A stretch of DNA of 10,002 nucleotides from CAYONM01 sp964405325 (GTDB lineage Bacteria > Planctomycetota > UBA11346): contig CAYONM010000140.1 of NCBI GenBank assembly GCA_964405325.1, positions 1 through 10,002 of the forward strand, given 5' to 3'. The translations under genes were made by a program, and so were the position numbers. The notes beneath the pieces were generated by a model, which saw only the letters and a list, made by a program, of their open reading frames with translations, did not search any database and was not told where the DNA came from. Below are positions 4,895-10,002 of the stretch, piece after piece (within the stretch, counting starts at the first letter, position 1; each line of letters begins with the position of its first letter).

Positions 4895-7339
4895 TTATTG
4901 TATCGTGATGGTGGCGCGCAGTCGCAGATCGCGGCTGCTGGCGGCGGCAACGATGCCGTAGTCTCCACTGGGCACGGTCCAGCCGCAATCCGGGTCGTAG
5001 ATGCGCCAGGCCCGCCAGGGAATGGTGATCGACACCTGACAATGGCCGTTGGCTGGGATCGCGACGCGAGTGAAGCCGGCCAATTGCCGGATTGGGCGCG
5101 GGAGCCGGGCATCGGCGGGTGGCTCCAGATAGATCTGTACGACCTCATCGCCGTCACGGTTGGAGGTATTGCTGATCTCCAGGTGAACCGTCTGATCCTG
5201 CAGGGGGTCGAATTTCGCGGGGAGCTGCAGATTGCGCCATTGGAAGTGGCTGTAGCTCAGGCCATGGCCGAAAGGGAACAGCGGTTCAATGGCGCGGGCA
5301 TCGTACCAGCGATGTCCGACGTAGACCCCTTCGCCGTAGGTCACCCGACGATAACCGCTGCCGGTGAAGCCCGGAGTGTCCTCGATCCGCGCCGGCCAGG
5401 TAAGCGGTAGACGGCCAGCGGGATTCACTGCGCCCAACAATGCCCGGGCGCTGGCGTGGCCACCGTTCTGGCCAGGCAGATGTGCCAGCAGCAGCGCCGA
5501 AACCTGATTTAGCCAGGGCAGCAGCACCGGTGCGCCGGTGGTCAGGACCACGGCCGTGTTCGCATTGGCTGCGGCAACCGCTTGGACCAGTTCATCCTGA
5601 CGACCGGGGAGGGCCAGATCGGGTCGATCGAAGCCTTCGGATTCGTAGTGGCAGGGATGGCCGACTGCGATCACCACCGCGTCGGCGCGTGTGGCAGCGG
5701 CCACGGCCCGCGGCAGGCGATCGTCCTCCGCCACTGGCGGATCGAATTCAGCAGCCAGGTTGACATGAGTGCCGGCGTGCATCTCTACCCGCAGCCGGTA
5801 GCTGCGCCCGGCATCGACCCGGACATGCTGATCGTTGCTGGCCATAAAGGCGATCCGGGTGTGATCATCGGCGGCATTGGCTTCAAGGCAGATCTCGTCG
5901 TCGATGAACAGTCGTGCGGTGTTGAAACCACGACAACCAAGTTGCAATTTCCAGCGGCCGCTTATTCCGGGGGTCCAGGTGCCGGTGAAACTGACGCTGC
6001 AGTTCTCGGGCAGGCCGAGGTGGCTCGGATTGAAAAAGCCCTTGTTGGCGGTTGCGGCGGTGTCGCGTCGAAGCACCTCGCCGGAACAGTCGCTGTTGTC
6101 GTAGTAGCAGACGTCGAAGCCAGCTGCGCCAGTCGCAGTGTGCACCCCCTCGCTGAGCACCTTGGCATCCACCTGATTACCGCAGCCTGGTTCCACCAGC
6201 AGGTTCACGCCGTCTGGCAGCGCGGCGCGCAGGCCTTTGGCGAGACTGATCCAGTGTTCGGGGAAAACCCGTGACGAGCCACCACCGCGCAGGCAGCCCT
6301 CTTCGGCATTGGGCCCGATCAGGGCCAGGGTCTGACCCGGCTGCAAATGGATGGGGAGGCAATTCGCCTCGTTTTTCAGCAGCACCAGACCAGCCTCGGC
6401 GACCGCCTGGCTGATGGCGGCGTGTGCTGGCGTGTGTGCTTGCGGTGTGGTGAAGGTGGTGGCTCCCGCTTCGGCACGCAGCACCAGAGTTAACAGGCGG
6501 CGGCAGCAGGCGTCCACGGCCCGTTCCGGGACCCGGCCGAAGCGCACCGCATGCGCCAGGGTTTCCCCGCGTTGCCGGTCCGGGCCCGGCATCTGCAGAT
6601 CGCAACCAGCCAGCACCGATTCTTCACAGCTGTGTACCGCGCCCCAGTCGGACACGATCACTCCTTCGTAGCCCAATTCATCGCGGAAGATGCCCTGCAG
6701 CAGACGGGTATTTTCGGTGCAAAAGACCCCGTTCAGGCGGTTGTAGGCCGCCATGATACTCCACGGTTGGGCATCTTGGGCGATCCATTCAAAGGGCAGC
6801 AGGTGGATTTCCCGCAGGGTGCGTTCGTCCATCAGACTGTCAGAATGGAAGCGGTCCTGCTCGACGTCGTTGGCGACGAAGTGCTTCACGCAGGCGCCGA
6901 CGCCCTGCCCCTGCAGGCCCTCGACATACGCACAACCGAGGGTGGCGGCATGCAGTGGGTCTTCGGAAAAATATTCGAAACTGCGGCCGGAGCGCGGTTC
7001 CCGGATCAGGTTCACCCCTGGTGCCAGCAGCAGGCCGCAGTCCAGGGCGCGGCATTCTTCGGCCATCACCGCGCTGGCGCGCGCGATCACGGTGGCGTCG
7101 AAACTGGCGGCGAAGCAGGTGAGGGACGGGAAGGCGGTGGCCGGGCCATCCTGGCGTTCGGGTTCGCGTTCCTTGGGCATGGTCCGGACGCCCAGGGGGC
7201 CGTCGGTCACCACCAGTTCCGGTACGCCGTGTTCCGGGATCGGCACCGTGTGGAAGGGGGTACGACCCGCCAGCAGGCGACATTTGTCATCCAGGCTCAA
7301 TTCGGCAAGGATTGCTTCGACGCGTTGGGTCACGGACAT
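4895..7339 (-). CDS. GH3 beta-glucosidase-type glycosidase with PA14 insert
   Basis: The 814-residue product is a retaining exo-acting beta-glycosidase, most likely a beta-glucosidase, though GH3 also includes beta-xylosidases. The N-terminal catalytic barrel (about 1-290) holds DGPLGVR (46-52), Lys152-His153-Phe and the nucleophile Asp231 in VSDWGAVH. The second domain starts near 310 (GLVLLKNE) and carries the SEGFDRPDLALPG motif (567-579), where Glu568 is the likely acid/base. A PA14 carbohydrate-binding domain (about 405-535, with FTGTWTP and FNTARLFIDD) is inserted in the second domain, as in Kluyveromyces BglI. A fibronectin III-like domain closes the protein (about 716-785). No signal peptide is seen. 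The frame stays open upstream to 7816, but AGGAGC (7346-7351) 6 bases before the ATG at 7339 and the overlap with the AraC gene favour 7339. It is the first gene of the operon with the sulfatase and is divergent from araC. Confidence 0.95.
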   Translation of the reverse strand: MSVTQRVEAILAELSLDDKCRLLAGRTPFHTVPIPEHGVPELVVTDGPLGVRTMPKEREPERQDGPATAFPSLTCFAASFDATVIARASAVMAEECRALDCGLLLAPGVNLIREPRSGRSFEYFSEDPLHAATLGCAYVEGLQGQGVGACVKHFVANDVEQDRFHSDSLMDERTLREIHLLPFEWIAQDAQPWSIMAAYNRLNGVFCTENTRLLQGIFRDELGYEGVIVSDWGAVHSCEESVLAGCDLQMPGPDRQRGETLAHAVRFGRVPERAVDACCRRLLTLVLRAEAGATTFTTPQAHTPAHAAISQAVAEAGLVLLKNEANCLPIHLQPGQTLALIGPNAEEGCLRGGGSSRVFPEHWISLAKGLRAALPDGVNLLVEPGCGNQVDAKVLSEGVHTATGAAGFDVCYYDNSDCSGEVLRRDTAATANKGFFNPSHLGLPENCSVSFTGTWTPGISGRWKLQLGCRGFNTARLFIDDEICLEANAADDHTRIAFMASNDQHVRVDAGRSYRLRVEMHAGTHVNLAAEFDPPVAEDDRLPRAVAAATRADAVVIAVGHPCHYESEGFDRPDLALPGRQDELVQAVAAANANTAVVLTTGAPVLLPWLNQVSALLLAHLPGQNGGHASARALLGAVNPAGRLPLTWPARIEDTPGFTGSGYRRVTYGEGVYVGHRWYDARAIEPLFPFGHGLSYSHFQWRNLQLPAKFDPLQDQTVHLEISNTSNRDGDEVVQIYLEPPADARLPRPIRQLAGFTRVAIPANGHCQVSITIPWRAWRIYDPDCGWTVPSGDYGIVAAASSRDLRLRATITIQ

Positions 7340-7345
7340 AACTTG

Positions 7346-7351
7346 GCTCCT
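7346..7351 (-). promoter_or_regulatory. Ribosome binding site fixing the GH3 start
   Basis: AGGAGC on the minus strand lies 6 bases before the ATG at 7339. It rules against starts further upstream, where the same frame stays open into the AraC gene. Confidence 0.75.
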
Positions 7352-7388
7352 GGGGTTGAGTATGTCCTGGCTCTGCTGGTTTCGGCAA

Positions 7389-7417
7389 TGGACGAAGCGG
7401 ACTGAGCAATGTATAAA
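7389..7417 (+). promoter_or_regulatory. Possible sigma-70 promoter for the AraC gene
   Basis: TGGACG (7389-7394) and TATAAA (7412-7417) are separated by 17 bp and match four and five of six consensus positions. If used, transcription would begin near 7424, and translation of the AraC protein would have to start at 7433 (GTG) or 7487 (ATG) rather than at 7409. This is pattern matching by eye only. The opposite strand of this short divergent region must also hold the GH3 promoter, for which I see no clear candidate. Confidence 0.25.
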
Positions 7418-8203
7418 AGTCGCATGGAGCGGGTGACTGTTTTCTACGCCACCATCCGCCGGGTCCGCGAACAGTGGGCTTGGAGTATGCGACAGACGCC
7501 GGTTCGGCAGCGACCACAACGGGTACTGTGGGGCCCGCGGTGCGGGTCGGCTTTGGTACATTTGACCGATCGTGATGTCCCCTTGGCTGCGGGGCAGTTT
7601 ATCCATCTGCGCATGAACCAGGTGCTTGGCATTCGCCGGCAGGGCGAGGATAAGTTGGTCATGCAGTGGTGCAGTTTTCATCGCGCTGGCCTTGAAGCCT
7701 TGCCCTTGTTGCCGCTGGTGGTTGATCCAGGGCTGGTGGACAGCTGTTTTTTCCGCTTGGTCCAGGCCTATCGTGGCCATGGCGGACGGCATCCAGATTG
7801 TCGTCTTTGGATGCAAGCCCTGTTCAGCGTGCTGTTGGCCGATAATCAGGCCTCGGAGTCGGGACTGCCACTTGATGGCTTGGAGAAATTACAACGCTGT
7901 TGTCAGCAGATCGATGCCGATCCGGGTGCTGACTGGCGGATCAAGTCCCTGGCCGGCGCGTGCGGTTGGTCGCGCAAGCATTTCAGTCGTTTGTTTCAGC
8001 AGCGCTATGGCGCTTCGCCACGGGCGTATCTGACCCGCGCCCGGATCGATGCTGCCTGCGAAGCCCTGCGCCTGAGCGACGCCAGTCTGGCGACCATCGC
8101 CGCCAGACTGGGTTTTCACGACGTCTACCATTTCAGTCGGCAATTCCGGCAACAGCTAGGTCTGCCGCCGGGTGCCTGGCGGCGGCAGGCCTTGGGGGAA
8201 TAA
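7409..8203 (+). CDS. AraC-family transcriptional regulator
   Basis: The longest reading is 264 residues. The C-terminal AraC/XylS DNA-binding domain is clear: first helix-turn-helix IKSLAGACGWSRKHFSRLF (about 178-196), linker GASPRAYLTRARIDAACEAL, and second helix-turn-helix LATIAARLGFHDVYHFSRQF (about 227-246), ending in the usual GLPPGAWRR. Residues about 36-105 resemble an AraC-type sugar-sensing cupin. The start is uncertain. ATG 7409 has no good ribosome site; GTG 7433 has GGAG 3 bases upstream; ATG 7487 begins just before the recognisable sensor domain but has GGAG only 1 base away. Residues before the ATG at 7487 look unlike protein, so 7433 or 7487 is quite possible. The gene is divergent from the GH3/sulfatase pair, and regulators of this type usually control their divergent neighbour, so it probably activates that operon in response to a sugar. 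Confidence 0.9.
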   Translation: MYKSRMERVTVFYATIRRVREQWAWSMRQTPVRQRPQRVLWGPRCGSALVHLTDRDVPLAAGQFIHLRMNQVLGIRRQGEDKLVMQWCSFHRAGLEALPLLPLVVDPGLVDSCFFRLVQAYRGHGGRHPDCRLWMQALFSVLLADNQASESGLPLDGLEKLQRCCQQIDADPGADWRIKSLAGACGWSRKHFSRLFQQRYGASPRAYLTRARIDAACEALRLSDASLATIAARLGFHDVYHFSRQFRQQLGLPPGAWRRQALGE

Positions 8204-8206
8204 AGC

Positions 8207-8579
8207 TCAGACCATCGCCCGCTGCAGGGTTTCTTTGGCGGCATGACGGACCTAGGCGCGCTGCGGTCAGCAGGAGTGCCGCTACGACATCGTGCACCAC
8301 CGGTCCCGTTGGCCGGTTCTCCAGCAGGTTCTGCAGGTGGCAGGCGGTATCGCAGCAGCGCAGCAGGACCAGGGCCCGGTACCAATGCGAATGGCCACCG
8401 CCGCCCGGGATGCGTTCACGCCACAGAGCTCGGCGCCATTCCCAGGCGATGTCGCCGTGCTGGCTGATCAAGACCACCCGGCGGCCGGCTGCGGCCAGAT
8501 GCCAGGCGGCGGCGCAGGCAGCCAAGCCGGAGCCGTAGACGGCGTGCTCGTAGTGATGGTGGCGGCAACGCGCGCGTCG
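8207..8579 (-). pseudogene. Remnant of FAD-dependent oxidoreductase
   Basis: This fills most of the gap between the AraC and M24 genes. On the minus strand, after a TGA at 8580-8582, the frame reads a Rossmann dinucleotide-binding start: YEHAVYGSGLAACAAAWHL, then AAAGRRVVLIS, matching the V-x-G-x-G-x-x-A ... G-x-x-V-x-L-I pattern of FAD enzymes, and then GDIAWEWRRALW. No ATG or GTG precedes the motif, and the first usable codon (TTG, 8525) lies inside it. The frame stays protein-like to about 8255 (VVHDVVAALLLTAARLG). Then another frame gives a plausible C-terminus, RHAAKETLQRAMV, with stop at 8207-8209, just 3 bases past the araC stop. Intact relatives are several hundred residues; about 120 remain, so I infer loss of the 5' start, an internal deletion and a late frameshift. 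FAD oxidoreductases are frequent in carbohydrate loci, so it may once have belonged to this one. The Rossmann motif is clear; the C-terminal part is less sure. Confidence 0.5.
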
Positions 8580-8644
8580 TCAGGACCTGGCTTGAAGCGG
8601 AGCGCCGTGTACCTCGGAGCAAGTCCTGGATTGCCAAGGACCGC

Positions 8645-9940
8645 ATGCCGGCTGACCATGACATGATGCTGATCCGAGGTCGTTTCTGTTCCCTGGCCGC
8701 CTACCGCCGACGTCGGCGGCAGGCGCTTCGTTTGTTGCGTGAGCATTTCCAGGCCGAGTGGCCGGTTTTGTTGGTGGGGTACCGCCTGCGCGATGAGTTC
8801 GAGGTGCCCAGTCCGCTGGTCGGTCGAATGCGGCAGGATCCCTGGTTCGACTATTACACGGGCTGTCACGAAGCCGGCGCTGCGTTGTTGTTGCAGCCAG
8901 GGGCCAGGATGGTGGAGACGCTGTTTTTGGATCCAGGCGATCCCGATCGGGTGTTCTGGGAGGGGGAGCGGCTGCCGCCGGGCCCGGCGGCGCGGCGGGC
9001 CTTCGGCGTGCAGGCGGTGGCGTCGGCAGCGGAATTGCGCGCCCAGGTCGTCGATGCCGCCGAGATCGCTGGTGGCAACCTGATCATGCTGTCGCGCAAG
9101 CGTGAACCCGGTCTTCAGGCTCGGGCCTATAAAAGCTGGCAGGCGCGCTTGCGGGGTTGTCGTGTGCATAACGGTGAGCCGGTGTTGGTGCGGCAGCGCA
9201 TGATCAAGGATGCCGAGGAAATCGCCTGGCATCGCAAGGCGGTGGCGCGTACCTGGGCTGGCTTGCGGCAGGTGCTGCCGCAGCTGTCAGGCATGCGCAA
9301 TGAGGCTCAGGTGGCAGGTGCGCTGACTCAGCATTATATCGGCGATGGCTTTGAGAGCCTGGCTTTCAGCACGATTGTTGCCGGTGGTCGCAATGCCGCC
9401 ACCTTGCATTATGCGCACAACGATCAGCCGTTTTCGGCCAAGGCCGGCGTGCTGATCGATTCTGGGGCGCGCGCTGGTGGGTATTGTGCCGATGTCACTC
9501 GGACCCTGCCCAAGCATGGCCGTTTTGATCAGAAGCGATTCCGGGAGCTATATCAGTTGGTGCTGCAGGCCAACCAGCTGGCGCGGCAGCAGCTGCGGCC
9601 TGGCATGACGCTCAAAGAATTGAATGAGCTGGCCTGGCAGCCGATCATCGATGCCGGTTTTGACCGACGGCATGGCCTGAGTCATCACATCGGTCTGGAT
9701 GTGCATGATCCGGCCGACTATCAGCAGCCCCTGGCTCCGGGTATGATCATCAGCAATGAGCCAGGCATCTATCTGCCCGAGGAGGGCATCGGCATCCGCA
9801 TCGAAGATGATCTGCTGATCAGTCAGCGTGGTTGTCAGGAATTGACCAGTCAGATTCCCAAGGAGATCGCTGCGCTGGAAGCGCTGCTGGGCAGGGCCGC
9901 TCAAAGCTCTGAGGTCGGCAGGCGCTCATTGCTCCAATAG
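8645..9940 (+). CDS. M24 metallopeptidase, Xaa-Pro aminopeptidase (aminopeptidase P type)
   Basis: The 431-residue enzyme should remove N-terminal residues preceding proline, in the cytoplasm, with a two-metal (usually Mn) centre. The N-terminal domain (about 10-180) is the aminopeptidase P type: it contains DPWFDYYTGCHEAGAALLL and FLDPGDPDRVFWEG, as in PepP. The pita-bread catalytic domain (about 190-415) has all five metal ligands: Asp272 (IDSGA), Asp283 (CADVTRT), His347 (GLSHHIGLDVHDP), Glu372 (NEPGIYLPEEG) and Glu387 (IRIEDD). The GLSHxxGLDVHD block is nearly the same as I recall for E. coli PepP, and length is close to PepP (about 440). AAGGA (8636-8640), 4 bases before the ATG, supports the start; the next ATGs (8657, 8663, 8666) lack one. 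The enzyme is probably housekeeping peptide turnover and has no clear link to the neighbouring sugar locus. Confidence 0.93.
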   Translation: MPADHDMMLIRGRFCSLAAYRRRRRQALRLLREHFQAEWPVLLVGYRLRDEFEVPSPLVGRMRQDPWFDYYTGCHEAGAALLLQPGARMVETLFLDPGDPDRVFWEGERLPPGPAARRAFGVQAVASAAELRAQVVDAAEIAGGNLIMLSRKREPGLQARAYKSWQARLRGCRVHNGEPVLVRQRMIKDAEEIAWHRKAVARTWAGLRQVLPQLSGMRNEAQVAGALTQHYIGDGFESLAFSTIVAGGRNAATLHYAHNDQPFSAKAGVLIDSGARAGGYCADVTRTLPKHGRFDQKRFRELYQLVLQANQLARQQLRPGMTLKELNELAWQPIIDAGFDRRHGLSHHIGLDVHDPADYQQPLAPGMIISNEPGIYLPEEGIGIRIEDDLLISQRGCQELTSQIPKEIAALEALLGRAAQSSEVGRRSLLQ

Positions 9941-9950
9941 GAGGCCTCCT
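9939..9950. repeat. Perfect 12-bp palindrome AGGAGGCCTCCT
   Basis: AGGAGGCCTCCT reads the same on both strands and overlaps the last two bases of the M24 stop codon. It contains a perfect Shine-Dalgarno core (AGGAGG) that may serve the possible gene starting at 9955. It cannot fold fully as a hairpin because there is no loop. Confidence 0.5.
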
Positions 9951-9954
9951 TAGG

Positions 9955-10002
9955 GTGCGGAAAGAAATAAACGTTACAGATCGCGCAGAGATTTTGTCGA
10001 TC
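9955..10002 (+). CDS. Possible start of a further gene, cut by the window end
   Basis: A GTG at 9955 opens a frame (VRKEINVTDRAEILSI) that is still open at the last base. AGGAGG (9939-9944) lies 10 bases upstream, slightly far. It is 14 bases past the M24 stop, so it would be co-transcribed with that gene. Sixteen codons are too few to name a family, and a start further right is equally possible. Confidence 0.3.
   Translation, partial: MRKEINVTDRAEILSI

Noticed and set aside
4873..5157. Upstream extension of the sulfatase frame by 95 codons
   Set aside because: It lies within the 3' end of the GH3 gene; the sulfatase fold starts at the ATG at 4872, which has its own ribosome site.
5582..6274. 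Plus-strand open frames opposite the GH3 gene (also 6551-7405)
   Set aside because: The opposite strand encodes a complete GH3 protein with all motifs, so these frames are by-products of codon bias.
7340..7816. Upstream extension of the GH3 frame by 159 codons
   Set aside because: It would overlap the AraC gene on the other strand, shows no domain, and a good ribosome site stands directly before the ATG at 7339.
8468..9232. Minus-strand open frame of 254 codons across the M24 gene start
   Set aside because: Most of it is antisense to the well-supported M24 gene, and the translation is low-complexity with no domain.

Overview
The window looks like chromosomal DNA of a GC-rich (about 60% by eye) Gram-negative heterotroph. 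An LpxL/HtrB-type lipid acyltransferase argues for an LPS-bearing outer membrane. A type I (formylglycine) sulfatase beside a PA14-containing GH3 glycosidase and an AraC regulator is a gene set common in the PVC superphylum (Planctomycetes, Lentisphaerae, Kiritimatiellae). It also occurs in other polysaccharide degraders, so the lineage is only a guess. I found no tRNA, rRNA, CRISPR, transposase or phage gene.

Left block (1-2046, minus strand): a ferredoxin with one complete cluster motif is followed by a 183-bp gap with two hairpins, then a 101-aa protein whose C-terminal third resembles the anti-sigma-28 factor FlgM, then 15 bp later a secreted TPR-repeat protein. Beyond the TPR gene the left edge holds an inverted repeat (CACAGAGACACAG and its complement) with a tandem 8-mer.

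Second block (2164-3438, plus strand): the LpxL/HtrB-like acyltransferase runs divergently from the ferredoxin. Its stop codon directly abuts the ATG of a small frame that is broken by one in-frame amber codon (3223-3225), yet reads on in the same frame to 3438 with protein-like composition.

Third block (3463-8203), a small carbohydrate-utilisation locus: an AraC-family activator (plus) is divergent from a GH3 glycosidase and an S1 sulfatase (both minus, 22 bp apart). Neither enzyme has a visible signal peptide, so the pair probably acts in the cytoplasm on imported, possibly sulfated, oligosaccharides, with the AraC protein as likely regulator. Directly after the AraC gene, on the opposite strand, lies what I read as the eroded remnant of an FAD-dependent oxidoreductase, with an N-terminal Rossmann motif, no usable start and a frameshift near the end.

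Right block (8645-10002, plus): a complete M24 metallopeptidase of the aminopeptidase P type, then a perfect palindrome containing AGGAGG and a possible GTG-started gene running off the window.

Most of the window is ordinary metabolism. I see no convincing undescribed defence or mobile system. The items most worth a second look are the amber-split frame, the FAD oxidoreductase remnant, the cytoplasmic GH3/sulfatase pair and the left-edge inverted repeat.
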